Virus record (IMG/VR): IMGVR_UViG_3300010388_000228
Span: 1 to 64,000 of that record
Length of the DNA: 64,000 nucleotides
Strand: one strand, 5' to 3'
DNA from: a virus
Made by a program: the position numbers and the translations under genes. Shown here piece by piece: positions 1 to 7,286 of this stretch. How positions within the stretch are numbered: the stretch's first letter is position 1; each line of letters opens with the position of its first letter. The notes under the pieces are model-generated. The model worked only from the letters and a program-made list of their open reading frames with translations. It was not told where the DNA came from and made no database searches.

Positions 1-21
1 GCAATCCAGCGCATAGTTTGT

Positions 22-54
22 TATACTATGCGCTTACTAACACACAATGCGGAG
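22..54 (+). promoter_or_regulatory. Early promoter -10 box and RBS of the first gene
   Basis: A TATACT box at 22-27 is followed by the leader pattern cttactaaca...caatgcggagc that recurs before other early genes (9019, 11508). GCGGAG at 49-54 is the ribosome binding site for the ATG at 61. The -35 box would fall at or before the window edge and cannot be seen. Confidence 0.55.
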
Positions 55-60
55 CTTACT

Positions 61-222
61 ATGCCAAAATACACACGTGAAGATTTAATCCAATTATTAG
101 ATCGTGCAATGTCTTATATTGAGAACCCAGGCTTCTATTCAGATAACGAACTAACTGAAATGTTAGACGACGTGCAAGAAGCTATCGATGCTGAACAAAC
201 TACAGCTGACACTTGGGAGTAA
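61..222 (+). CDS. Small acidic hypothetical protein
   Basis: 53 residues beginning MPKYTREDLIQLLDRAM. I chose the ATG at 61 because GCGGAG lies 6 bases upstream; an in-frame ATG at 28 falls within the presumed promoter. The protein is acidic and probably helical, with no recognisable domain. It is the first gene of a group (61-983) that runs into the mini-lectin array. The function is unknown. Confidence 0.7.
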   Translation: MPKYTREDLIQLLDRAMSYIENPGFYSDNELTEMLDDVQEAIDAEQTTADTWE

Positions 223-225
223 GAT

Positions 226-495
226 ATGAAACGTGTATTACTAGCGTTAGCACTTACATCAAATGTAATGGCTGAGCCTTTAGTAACTATTCCAGCATAT
301 AAAGATACTACTGGCTTTTATGCACACGTTCGTTGTTCAGGCCAGAGCCTATACGAAGTATGCCCAACTAAAATAGAAGTAAACTGTTGTGTGGAAGCCC
401 CCAAACAGATCCACTTACCGCGCACTGACACTAGAGCACAGATGCGTAAAATTGACCCCAACGCGGACTACCGCTACAGCTACAGGATACAATAA
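226..495 (+). CDS. Secreted cysteine-containing hypothetical protein
   Basis: 89 residues with an N-terminal signal peptide: MKRV, then the hydrophobic stretch LLALALTSNVMA, with likely cleavage after VMA at about residue 16. The mature part has four cysteines (RCSG, EVCPT, NCCVE) that could form disulfides after export, so it probably acts in the periplasm or at the cell surface. It starts 3 bases after the previous stop and its own stop overlaps the next ATG by one base, so it belongs to the same operon. No family was recognised. Confidence 0.7.
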   Translation: MKRVLLALALTSNVMAEPLVTIPAYKDTTGFYAHVRCSGQSLYEVCPTKIEVNCCVEAPKQIHLPRTDTRAQMRKIDPNADYRYSYRIQ

Positions 496-737
496 TGAAT
501 ACAGCATTACTTAAGAAGATTGGCAACATCATTTGTTATATTATTACCGCATTTACACTTAGCATGGCTATATGGATTGCGTCAGCACCTCCTAGCTTAG
601 AAGGTGATGAATATAAAGTGTGTATGGAGACGGCTAAAAACTTAGCCCCAGATGCCGACACTAAGTATTTAATACAACGTGGTTGCTTTGGCAACGCCTT
701 AATCAAACTTGGACAATCAATCGAACACGTCCAATAA
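495..737 (+). CDS. Single-pass membrane protein with two cysteines
   Basis: 80 residues. A short basic N-terminus (MNTALLKKIG) precedes one hydrophobic segment at about residues 11-30, followed by a polar tail with KVCME and QRGCFG cysteines. The topology suggests an inner-membrane anchor with a periplasmic domain. Its start overlaps the stop of the secreted protein upstream by one base (TAATG), so the pair may act together at the envelope. Family unknown. Confidence 0.7.
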   Translation: MNTALLKKIGNIICYIITAFTLSMAIWIASAPPSLEGDEYKVCMETAKNLAPDADTKYLIQRGCFGNALIKLGQSIEHVQ

Positions 738-745
738 CAATAATG

Positions 746-769
746 GCGTAGTAGGCTCGCCTACTACGC
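746..769 (+). terminator. Strong hairpin after the envelope gene pair
   Basis: GCGTAGTAGGC (746-756) pairs perfectly with GCCTACTACGC (759-769) around a 2-base turn. There is no U-run behind it, so it is more likely an mRNA 3'-end stabiliser, processing site or attenuator than a classical terminator. Confidence 0.5.
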
Positions 770-788
770 TACCCTTTAAGGATTTATT

Positions 789-983
789 ATGATAATCACA
801 TTACATAGAGTAGTTCATAAATCAACAGTAGAAATTGTAACACACGAAATGGATATTAAAGTAGCGGCTATCACAGCATTCCACGATGGGTTTATAGTAG
901 CAGGTGGCCATCAATTCAATGTAGTAGAGTCTAGATACGAAATCAATCAAAAGATTACAGAGTCAGGTGCAGTATGGGACTAA
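789..983 (+). CDS. Hypothetical protein preceding the array
   Basis: 64 residues, MIITLHRVVHKSTVEIV. It looks like a small beta-rich protein (alternating hydrophobics, FIVAGGHQFNVVESRYE). AAGGA at 778-782 serves as RBS. Its last 10 bases overlap the start of the first array gene, so the two are probably translationally coupled. No known family. Confidence 0.65.
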   Translation: MIITLHRVVHKSTVEIVTHEMDIKVAAITAFHDGFIVAGGHQFNVVESRYEINQKITESGAVWD

Positions 984-1348
984 TACCAGATAACCCATAT
1001 CCATCTAAGCCAAGCTCATACTTTTCAAAAACAATCATTAGCAATAGCGATATGCAAGAGTTAAAAACTGGCATTAGCGAGAAGATGATCAAGCCATTGC
1101 TTAGATGGGCAGGTAGAACTATGCTAAACGTAGAAGTAGCTCCTAGATCCGAAAATAAAATGACATTTGACGAAGCTCAAATGTATATCCTATTCTGCCG
1201 GTATAATGGTAAGAAGAACTGGCGTCTACCTACAAGGCATGAATGGGAAACAATATATGGATGGGAAACACCTGTATGGCTCGTTGAAAAAGACAATGTA
1301 GTTATCGACGAAATGTGGTACGTACAGCCAGTTAGGGATACAAAGTGA
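974..1348 (+). CDS. Array protein 1 (with N-terminal extension)
   Basis: 124 residues, the longest single-domain member. About 50 extra N-terminal residues (MGLIPDNPYPSKPSSYFSK...) precede the standard core MTFDEAQMYILFCRYNGKKNWRLPTRHEWE and the end PVRDTK. The extension may be a targeting or capping segment for the array products, since no other member has it. It has no signal peptide. Its stop TGA overlaps the GTG start of the next gene. Confidence 0.8.
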   Translation: MGLIPDNPYPSKPSSYFSKTIISNSDMQELKTGISEKMIKPLLRWAGRTMLNVEVAPRSENKMTFDEAQMYILFCRYNGKKNWRLPTRHEWETIYGWETPVWLVEKDNVVIDEMWYVQPVRDTK

Positions 1349-1590
1349 TTGAATTGGCACCACTTGAGTTATGGAAATACGACTTAAACAAAGTAGAAGC
1401 TAAGATGGCAATTTTTATGACAAAAGGTTATAGAATTGGAACCCTTGAAGAAATGAATTCTCTAAAAGACGATATACTATCAATAGATGATACTATGTGG
1501 GACGCATGGACATTAGATGCAGTACACAGTGACAACGTTCCGGACACAGAAACTGGAACGTTGATTCCAATAAGGACTAAACAATGTTAG
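1345..1590 (+). CDS. Array protein 2 (degenerate core, GTG start)
   Basis: 81 residues starting with GTG inside the GTGA overlap (MIELAPLELW). WRLPT is replaced by YRIGTLEEM and the end is IPIRTKQC, so it is the most diverged member. It is probably a decaying or re-specialised copy. The reading frame is intact. Confidence 0.7.
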   Translation: MIELAPLELWKYDLNKVEAKMAIFMTKGYRIGTLEEMNSLKDDILSIDDTMWDAWTLDAVHSDNVPDTETGTLIPIRTKQC

Positions 1591-1823
1591 AATATGGTAA
1601 GAAATCAGAAAACGACTTAGACTATGATGGGGCATATATGTATTGCTTTTGGCATGAGCCAGTAGGCACTTGGAGACTTCCAACTGAACAGGAATACTTC
1701 CAGACAATGCTACGCTACCCAGGTAACGTAATACCTAAATGGTACGAAGACAGAGATCAGCTTGAAGAGAAGATCTTTCAACAACCAGCTAAAATGCGTG
1801 TAGTGCCTGTACGATCACTATGA
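1584..1823 (+). CDS. Array protein 3
   Basis: 79 residues. Core LDYDGAYMYCFWHEPVGTWRLPTEQEY lacks the HNNKYD loop. It ends RVVPVRSL. It overlaps the previous stop by 7 bases (ATGTTAG) and begins MLEYG instead of MIE.AP. Confidence 0.8.
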   Translation: MLEYGKKSENDLDYDGAYMYCFWHEPVGTWRLPTEQEYFQTMLRYPGNVIPKWYEDRDQLEEKIFQQPAKMRVVPVRSL

Positions 1824-2080
1824 TCCAAGTCAGTTACTATGCTAACAATATACGGAATCACTATCCAATTGAAGTAGCACCGACTTCTAACGAAATGATG
1901 ACATACGAAAACGCTAAACTCTATGTTCTGTTCTATGAACACAACGGACATAGAGATTGGAGACTGCCTACGTTACAAGAATGGCTTAGCCATAACCCGC
2001 CACTAATAGGGTGGGATGATCATGGAGATGATAGTACTGATATAGTCCGTTATGTAACCCCAGTGAGAGATATAAAATGA
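1820..2080 (+). CDS. Array protein 4
   Basis: 86 residues. It carries about ten extra residues (MIQVSYYANNIRNHYP) before EVAPTSNEMMTYENAKLYV. Core HRDWRLPTLQEW, end YVTPVRDIK. ATGA overlap with array gene 3. It resembles array protein 1 in the EVAP.S...MT segment. Confidence 0.8.
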   Translation: MIQVSYYANNIRNHYPIEVAPTSNEMMTYENAKLYVLFYEHNGHRDWRLPTLQEWLSHNPPLIGWDDHGDDSTDIVRYVTPVRDIK

Positions 2081-2316
2081 TCGAACTAGCACCCGAAACA
2101 CATTGGCTTACGCATTGTACACAAGATGAAGCATCCATGTATATCTTGTTTCAAAAAGGCTGGCGCCTTCCTAAAATAAAAGAACTTAATCAAGTAAGAA
2201 AATTGTTAGGAGTACGCTATATTGTAATATGGACTCAAGAAGCTGTAAGCAACTTTGAAAGTAATCAGCTGATGTATATTAAAGCACGAGTAATCCCAGT
2301 GAGGGACGTATGCTAA
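2077..2316 (+). CDS. Array protein 5
   Basis: 79 residues, MIELAPETHW. The core is shortened to ASMYILFQKGWRLPKIKELNQ, with no cysteine and no NNKYD loop. The end is VIPVRDVC. It starts in an ATGA overlap, and its own stop overlaps the next start by 7 bases (ATGCTAA). Confidence 0.8.
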   Translation: MIELAPETHWLTHCTQDEASMYILFQKGWRLPKIKELNQVRKLLGVRYIVIWTQEAVSNFESNQLMYIKARVIPVRDVC

Positions 2317-2738
2317 AAATGGCTGAGCCATCACCGCATGCCTTATCGTACGACGATGCCTGGCTCTATTGTGCAACTTGTACAGCTGATAGATATTATG
2401 ATTGGCGATTACCTACTTATAATGAGTATCAATCTAACCAATTGCGTAACAGCTACGGTTGGACTGAGGATAGCGACTACAGAGGTAAAATACGAACTTT
2501 CCCAGTAAGGAGTATGAAAACAATTGAAGGCCCAGTATCTATTCCACTACCGTATGACGAAGCTTGGCTATATTGTGCTACCCTAACCCGTGATAACAAA
2601 TACGATTGGCGGATGCCTTCTAGTTTAGAATACAATGATTTAAGTATGGGTAAAACTTGGTATATAGAACGGTTAATGGCCTATAAAAAGAATGATAATA
2701 TCGGCAAGTTGAAAGTAGTACCACTGAGAACTATATGA
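2310..2738 (+). CDS. Array protein 6, two-domain fusion
   Basis: 142 residues containing two complete repeats in one frame: YDDAWLYCATCTADRYYDW...FPVRSM, then PYDEAWLYCATLTRDNKYDW...VVPLRTI. At the junction (about 2511-2516) the usual stop/start overlap is replaced by an in-frame ATG, so neighbouring cistrons have fused or have not yet separated. An internal start at 2513 could still release the second domain alone. Confidence 0.85.
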   Translation: MLKMAEPSPHALSYDDAWLYCATCTADRYYDWRLPTYNEYQSNQLRNSYGWTEDSDYRGKIRTFPVRSMKTIEGPVSIPLPYDEAWLYCATLTRDNKYDWRMPSSLEYNDLSMGKTWYIERLMAYKKNDNIGKLKVVPLRTI

Positions 2739-2953
2739 TTGAACAAGCAGACAAGAATAAGACAAAATTTTTGTATGATGACGCATGGCTCTATTGTGCT
2801 ACCCTAACCCAAGATAACAAGTATAATTGGCGCATACCTACGTTTAATGAATGCTCAAAGTATAATATGGATTCGCATTGGGACACGCGGCCTAGCGAGT
2901 CTTATGCGTACAGAGGTGTTGCATGGTACATAACCCCAGTGAGAGACTTATGA
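2735..2953 (+). CDS. Array protein 7
   Basis: 72 residues. Core YDDAWLYCATLTQDNKYNWRIPTFNE, end ITPVRDL. ATGA overlaps at both ends. With array gene 8 it forms a two-gene unit that resembles genes 9-10. Confidence 0.85.
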   Translation: MIEQADKNKTKFLYDDAWLYCATLTQDNKYNWRIPTFNECSKYNMDSHWDTRPSESYAYRGVAWYITPVRDL

Positions 2954-3156
2954 TTGAACAAGCCCTAAGAACAGATTATGGTATGTGCTATGACTCTGCA
3001 TTCGTATACTGTCTAACATTAGATTATAATGGCCATAAAGATTGGCGATTACCTACACTTGATGAATATGCATCTTCAAACATAACCCGTAGCTGGTATG
3101 AAGGCCGCGAACGCGATTGTTTTAATTGGGCAGCTACCCCAGTGAGAGACCTATGA
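2950..3156 (+). CDS. Array protein 8
   Basis: 68 residues from the ATG in the ATGA overlap at 2950. Core MCYDSAFVYCLTLDYNGHKDWRLPTLDEY, then SWYEGRE and ATPVRDL. It is very close to array protein 10 along its whole length (YDSAF.YC, GHKDWR, EGRE), which marks a recent duplication. Confidence 0.85.
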   Translation: MIEQALRTDYGMCYDSAFVYCLTLDYNGHKDWRLPTLDEYASSNITRSWYEGRERDCFNWAATPVRDL

Positions 3157-3380
3157 TTAAACGAGGCCCAGGGTCACCTAAAAGATTATGCCACGACGAC
3201 GCCTGGCTATATTGTGCTACCCTAACACATGAGAACAAATACGATTGGCGTATGCCCAATCGTTCAGAACACACCTCTATTCCACCTAGTACTTGGTTTG
3301 ATGGTAGGTTTTCTCAGTATTCAGAGTATCATACTAGCATGTCAATGTCTGTAACCCCAGTGAGAGAAATATATGATTGA
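3153..3380 (+). CDS. Array protein 9
   Basis: 75 residues, starting at 3153 (MIKRGPGSP). Core CHDDAWLYCATLTHENKYDWRMPNRSE, end VTPVREIYD. Its stop lies 8 bases inside the next gene (ATGATTGA), the first example of the second overlap register. Confidence 0.85.
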   Translation: MIKRGPGSPKRLCHDDAWLYCATLTHENKYDWRMPNRSEHTSIPPSTWFDGRFSQYSEYHTSMSMSVTPVREIYD

Positions 3381-3579
3381 ACGAGCTCCAAGAACAACTT
3401 ATGAAATGTGCTATGACTCTGCATTCTTATACTGCCTAATATTAGAATATAAGGGACATAAAGATTGGCGAATACCTACTGAAGAAGAATATTCAACTTT
3501 AACAATTTCATACGGTTGGCATGAAGGCCGGGAGTGGAGTGCCTTTAAATGGGGAGTTACCCCAGTGAGAGACATATGA
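3373..3579 (+). CDS. Array protein 10
   Basis: 68 residues. Core MCYDSAFLYCLILEYKGHKDWRIPTEEEY, then GWHEGREW and VTPVRDI. Sister copy of array protein 8, with a conserved neighbour order (7-8 versus 9-10). Confidence 0.85.
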   Translation: MIERAPRTTYEMCYDSAFLYCLILEYKGHKDWRIPTEEEYSTLTISYGWHEGREWSAFKWGVTPVRDI

Positions 3580-3794
3580 TTGAATTATACGAATATCCTA
3601 AATCATTAAAAGTAAGCTATGCGGACGCTGAACTGCTATCTTGGACTTGTACACACAACAACAAGTATGATTGGAGACTTCCTACAAAGTGGGATGATAT
3701 CCCATTCATTATGCAAGTTGAATGCTGGAATCCAACTGGCTCACCTTACGAGTTTGAATACAGAAAGTTTAGACCGGTAGTATTAGTAAGATGA
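3576..3794 (+). CDS. Array protein 11
   Basis: 72 residues from 3576. Core VSYADAELLSWTCTHNNKYDWRLPTKWDD. The usual PVRD end is altered to RPVVLVR, so the terminal aspartate is lost. It overlaps array gene 12 by ATGA. Confidence 0.8.
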   Translation: MIELYEYPKSLKVSYADAELLSWTCTHNNKYDWRLPTKWDDIPFIMQVECWNPTGSPYEFEYRKFRPVVLVR

Positions 3795-4003
3795 TTGAAA
3801 TAGGACCATCACTACACAAAGTTGATTATGATACTGCTTGGTTATATACCGCCACTCTAACACATAAAGACAAATACGATTGGCGATGGCCTACACTCTC
3901 TGACTTTCGTCATGTCCATAATATCCCAAATTCAATATGGTATCAAGGCTATCTTCCTAACCAATTAGACACACGAAAGATATACCCAGTGAGAGACATA
4001 TGA
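3791..4003 (+). CDS. Array protein 12
   Basis: 70 residues. Core VDYDTAWLYTATLTHKDKYDWRWPTLSDF (W in place of L), end IYPVRDI. ATGA overlaps at both ends. Confidence 0.85.
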   Translation: MIEIGPSLHKVDYDTAWLYTATLTHKDKYDWRWPTLSDFRHVHNIPNSIWYQGYLPNQLDTRKIYPVRDI

Positions 4004-4230
4004 TTGAAACTGCTCCAGTAAGTAAGGTTACACTACCATTTGACATCGCATGGATGTATGTGTTATTATTAGACTATAACAACAAAAAAGACTGGCGATT
4101 ACCAACCTTTGATGAAATTTTAGAAAATGATAGCCTACAAGTTGGAGTATGGACTAAAGAATACATTGACTCAAGCCCAGATTATTCTAAATGGTTTAAA
4201 AAACCAGTAACTCCAGTGAGAGACATATGA
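4000..4230 (+). CDS. Array protein 13
   Basis: 76 residues, beginning MIETAPVS like proteins 14 and 15. Core FDIAWMYVLLLDYNNKKDWRLPTFDE (cysteine replaced by V), end VTPVRDI. Confidence 0.85.
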   Translation: MIETAPVSKVTLPFDIAWMYVLLLDYNNKKDWRLPTFDEILENDSLQVGVWTKEYIDSSPDYSKWFKKPVTPVRDI

Positions 4231-4451
4231 TTGAAACTGCTCCAGTAAGTATAGATACACTACCATTTGACATAGCATGGCTCTATTGTGCTACCCTAAC
4301 ATATGATAACAAAAACGACTGGCGATTTCCTACATTTGGTGAATATGTATACGATCTTAATACAATAGTGGGTGTATGGCATGAGAGTGATAGTAACAAT
4401 CGCACCAGCTTTTCACGATACGCACAACCAGTAAGGACCAAAGATGATTGA
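4227..4451 (+). CDS. Array protein 14 (mosaic)
   Basis: 74 residues. The first about 18 residues match array protein 13 (MIETAPVS..TLPFDIAW), but the centre is the LYCATLTYDNKNDWRFPT class and the end is AQPVRTKDD. This mosaic structure fits recombination between neighbours. It overlaps the next gene by 8 bases. Confidence 0.85.
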   Translation: MIETAPVSIDTLPFDIAWLYCATLTYDNKNDWRFPTFGEYVYDLNTIVGVWHESDSNNRTSFSRYAQPVRTKDD

Positions 4452-4677
4452 AACTGCGCCAGTAAGTGAGGATAAACTAACATTTGACGAAGCCTGGCTG
4501 TATGTGTTATTATTAGACTACAACAACAAAAAAGACTGGCGCTTACCCGAGTTTCTTGAATATATGCACGAATACGATGTTAATAAAACAGGGTTCCTAT
4601 GGTTTTTGGACACTACTCCTGCCAACATTCACAGCCTCACCCGCCGCACACTACCAGTAAGGACTAAAGATGATTGA
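4444..4677 (+). CDS. Array protein 15
   Basis: 77 residues. MIETAPVSEDKLTFDEAWLYVLLLDYNNKKDWRLPE is split here as MIETAPVS, FDEAWLYVLLLDYNNKKDW and RLPEFLEY, matching protein 13 rather than its direct neighbour 14. End TLPVRTKDD. Start and stop are both in the 8-base overlap register. Confidence 0.85.
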   Translation: MIETAPVSEDKLTFDEAWLYVLLLDYNNKKDWRLPEFLEYMHEYDVNKTGFLWFLDTTPANIHSLTRRTLPVRTKDD

Positions 4678-4900
4678 ACACGCGCCGTTAGTCAAATACC
4701 TTAGTATAGATGAAGCTGAACTATACACAATGACACTTACCTATAACAACAAGTATGACTGGAGAATTCCTACTATACCTGAACTAAAAACAATACCAAG
4801 GCATTTTCTACCTGTATGTTGGCATCAACATGATCTTATAGCACCACGGCTTGAAGATATGAAATGCGGAGTAATAGCAGTGAGGACTAAAGATGATTGA
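4670..4900 (+). CDS. Array protein 16
   Basis: 76 residues. Core LSIDEAELYTMTLTYNNKYDWRIPTIPEL, end VIAVRTKDD. 8-base overlaps on both sides, with AAGGA-like sequence before the next start. Confidence 0.85.
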   Translation: MIEHAPLVKYLSIDEAELYTMTLTYNNKYDWRIPTIPELKTIPRHFLPVCWHQHDLIAPRLEDMKCGVIAVRTKDD

Positions 4901-5096
4901 AGCAGCGCCTTTTTCACCATTGATGGCATACGACGATGCATTCTTATATGCAATAACCTGTACACATAACGACAAGTATGACTGGCGAATACCTGTTCCT
5001 AGTGACTTCTCCAACAAATTAGCTGCTAAACCAAGAACACTAGGTCAACGCCGCAAAATACAATTTTGCCCAGTAAGAGGATCAATAGATGATTGA
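4893..5096 (+). CDS. Array protein 17
   Basis: 67 residues, the shortest member. Core MAYDDAFLYAITCTHNDKYDWRIPVPSDF, end FCPVRGSIDD. The variable stretch before the C-terminus is unusually short and basic (KPRTLGQRRK). Confidence 0.85.
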   Translation: MIEAAPFSPLMAYDDAFLYAITCTHNDKYDWRIPVPSDFSNKLAAKPRTLGQRRKIQFCPVRGSIDD

Positions 5097-5334
5097 AATG
5101 GGACCAATAATTACAACACATCATGTTGACTACGATACCGCATTGTTAGCTACCATAACCTGTACGTTCGGCAATCACTATGATTGGCGTGTGCCTACAG
5201 ACGACGAATGGATAAGTTATGGTTGGATAAAAAGTTGGACTTGGAACGAATCTCGCATGGCTAGATATTCAGGTATTCCTCATGAGGATATCGTATCGTA
5301 TGCACTTTGCATAGTAAGGAATAAAGATGAGTAA
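5089..5334 (+). CDS. Array protein 18
   Basis: 81 residues. Core VDYDTALLATITCTFGNHYDWRVPTDDEW, end ALCIVRNKDE. The YC pair of the consensus is lost. 8-base overlap with the next gene (ATGAGTAA). Confidence 0.85.
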   Translation: MIEMGPIITTHHVDYDTALLATITCTFGNHYDWRVPTDDEWISYGWIKSWTWNESRMARYSGIPHEDIVSYALCIVRNKDE

Positions 5335-5542
5335 GTATATAGAAATAGCCCCTACCACTACTCTGTTTACGTATGACGAAGCATGGCTCTACTGTGCTAC
5401 ATTGACTCATAATGGCAAATATAATTGGAGAATACCTACCGAAAACGAGTATTTAGATTATGAGATTGATGGTTGGTTAGATGAAGAAAAAGACGACTAC
5501 GTGTTGTGGCCTCAACAAGTAACCCCAGTGAGAGATGTATGA
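5327..5542 (+). CDS. Array protein 19
   Basis: 71 residues, MSKYIEIAP. Core FTYDEAWLYCATLTHNGKYNWRIPTENEY, end VTPVRDV. The variable part is very acidic (WLDEEKDDY). Confidence 0.85.
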   Translation: MSKYIEIAPTTTLFTYDEAWLYCATLTHNGKYNWRIPTENEYLDYEIDGWLDEEKDDYVLWPQQVTPVRDV

Positions 5543-5778
5543 TTGAAATAGGTAAAACAACAGCCGTTGCGCTTGACTATGACACTGCATGGCTTTATAC
5601 TATTACTTCAACTTACAACAACAAATACGATTGGCGAATGCCATCTTGGTACGAATGGGGCGTATATACGGTCATTCCACAAGATGCATGGACCGATAAC
5701 CTTACTCCTGTTGATCAGTGGGGAAACCTAATTTATAACTTTGGTACCTTAGTGAGAGATATTAAAGATGATGTTTGA
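5539..5778 (+). CDS. Array protein 20
   Basis: 79 residues from 5539 in an ATGA overlap. Core LDYDTAWLYTITSTYNNKYDWRMPSWYEW, end GTLVRDIKDDV, where the proline before VRD is lost. Confidence 0.85.
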   Translation: MIEIGKTTAVALDYDTAWLYTITSTYNNKYDWRMPSWYEWGVYTVIPQDAWTDNLTPVDQWGNLIYNFGTLVRDIKDDV

Positions 5779-5989
5779 ATATGCAACGCATAGTGAAGAG
5801 TCAGTTAGCTTTGACCAAGCATGGCTCTATTGTGCTACTTGTACACATAAAGACAAATACGATTGGCGTTTACCAACACACAAAGAATGGATTATGAATG
5901 ATATCCCATATTATGTTTGGTTTAATGATCGTTTTGCCGTTGCTGCTGAAGTGTACAGTGTAGTACCAGTAAGGGGGTATGAATGGTAG
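5771..5989 (+). CDS. Array protein 21
   Basis: 72 residues. ATGs at 5768 and 5771 are both possible. I prefer 5771 (MFEYATHS) because it restores the MxE start and the 8-base overlap used elsewhere in the array. Core VSFDQAWLYCATCTHKDKYDWRLPTHKEW, end VVPVRGYEW. Confidence 0.8.
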   Translation: MFEYATHSEESVSFDQAWLYCATCTHKDKYDWRLPTHKEWIMNDIPYYVWFNDRFAVAAEVYSVVPVRGYEW

Positions 5990-6237
5990 TTGGCCCACAC
6001 TCAACAATACAACTAACTGCAGAAGAAGCTGACCTGTTTATTTGGACTTGCTCACACAATAACAAATACGATTGGCGAGCCCCATCTGCCCATGAATGTA
6101 CTAGATCAAGATTTAATAAAACCGCAAATATGACTTGGACAACTTACCGACTTATCGTTGCCGATGAAGCCTCCAGAAGAGGATATGGTGACGCTAGGTT
6201 CTTTGCAGCCACAGTGAGAGATAATAATGGCATTTGA
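5983..6237 (+). CDS. Array protein 22
   Basis: 84 residues, MVVGPHST. Core LTAEEADLFIWTCSHNNKYDWRAPSAHEC, end FAATVRDNNGI. It immediately precedes the embedded oxygenase and overlaps its start by 11 bases. Confidence 0.8.
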   Translation: MVVGPHSTIQLTAEEADLFIWTCSHNNKYDWRAPSAHECTRSRFNKTANMTWTTYRLIVADEASRRGYGDARFFAATVRDNNGI

Positions 6238-6838
6238 TATACAACCGTTGTTTGCAAACCCAGTACTTACAACTATTCCGGACGGTATGGTAACACCTTA
6301 CTATAATGCAATTAACCATTGCAAGGCATTAGATTATTATATCAATGTAGGACGTAACTTAACAAGCAGCGATACAAAGATACTAGATCATCCAGTATTT
6401 GTAGAAATTAACGATCTGATACAACATGCGATTAATCAATATGCACATGACATAATGAAATGGGATAACGTTGAGCTTTATGTTACCCAATCTTGGATCA
6501 ATATTAACCCTAAAGGTACCGAACATCATAGTCACTATCACCCAAATAGCGTAATTAGTGGTGTATTCTATCTTCAAACAGTTACTGATGATTCTATTGT
6601 GTTTCGAAACGATAACTGCTCGTTACCATTTGAATTTGATAGAACTGAGTATAACATATGGAATTCTAATATATGGAGGATTCCTGTATCTACTAATGAA
6701 ATTGTGATTTTTCCATCAAGCCTGTGGCATAGTGTTGATACCCACGATGATGATGTTGATAGGATTAGCATTGCATTTAATGTATTCTTCCGAGGCCATG
6801 CCGGTGGTGAAATTCGATTAACTCACTTACCCTTATGA
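6227..6838 (+). CDS. 2OG-Fe(II) oxygenase embedded in the array
   Basis: 203 residues resembling the phage-enriched 2-oxoglutarate/Fe(II) oxygenase family (TIGR02466/PF13759 type). Visible hallmarks are H100-H105 (EHHSHYH) followed by SGVFYL, then FPSSLWHSV with H168, and R179 in DRISIAFNVF as the likely 2-oxoglutarate anchor. Enzymes of this fold hydroxylate or otherwise oxidise proteins, nucleobases or small molecules. The gene overlaps array gene 22 by 11 bases and array gene 23 by ATGA, so it is a full member of the polycistron. The context suggests, but does not prove, that array proteins are its substrates. Confidence 0.8.
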   Translation: MAFDIQPLFANPVLTTIPDGMVTPYYNAINHCKALDYYINVGRNLTSSDTKILDHPVFVEINDLIQHAINQYAHDIMKWDNVELYVTQSWININPKGTEHHSHYHPNSVISGVFYLQTVTDDSIVFRNDNCSLPFEFDRTEYNIWNSNIWRIPVSTNEIVIFPSSLWHSVDTHDDDVDRISIAFNVFFRGHAGGEIRLTHLPL

Positions 6839-7071
6839 TTGAACACGCACCTGAAACCCCTATACACAATATAGAACTTACTGAACTATTTGCTTGGACT
6901 TGTACACACAACAACAAGTACGATTGGCGAGTGCCTACCATACTAGAACAAGAGCAATCTAAAAAAGATAAGTGTAGGCTTGCAACCGTGTATTATGATG
7001 AAACTGAAGCCGGCAGGCTACCCATTACATACACCAACACTGCTAAGTTTATCCCAGTGAGAGACGTATGA
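6835..7071 (+). CDS. Array protein 23
   Basis: 78 residues. Core NIELTELFAWTCTHNNKYDWRVPTILEQ, lacking the DeAw motif, with end FIPVRDV. Its ATGA start overlaps the oxygenase stop, exactly as array members overlap each other. Confidence 0.85.
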   Translation: MIEHAPETPIHNIELTELFAWTCTHNNKYDWRVPTILEQEQSKKDKCRLATVYYDETEAGRLPITYTNTAKFIPVRDV

Positions 7072-7286
7072 TTGAAATAGCATACAAAAGCCGAGATAAA
7101 CTATGCAAAGACCCAGCTTGGCTCTATTGTGCCACTTGTACACACGATAACAAGTATGACTGGCGACTTCCAACTGATCATGAACTTAATACTGATGAAC
7201 TGCTAAACTCCAGTTATCAATTTACTTGGGCAGAAGACGATATGGCCGGCTATGTCCTATACGCAATCCCAGTGAGAGACTTATGA
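7068..7286 (+). CDS. Array protein 24
   Basis: 72 residues. Core LCKDPAWLYCATCTHDNKYDWRLPTDHEL, end AIPVRDL. ATGA overlaps at both ends. Confidence 0.85.
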   Translation: MIEIAYKSRDKLCKDPAWLYCATCTHDNKYDWRLPTDHELNTDELLNSSYQFTWAEDDMAGYVLYAIPVRDL

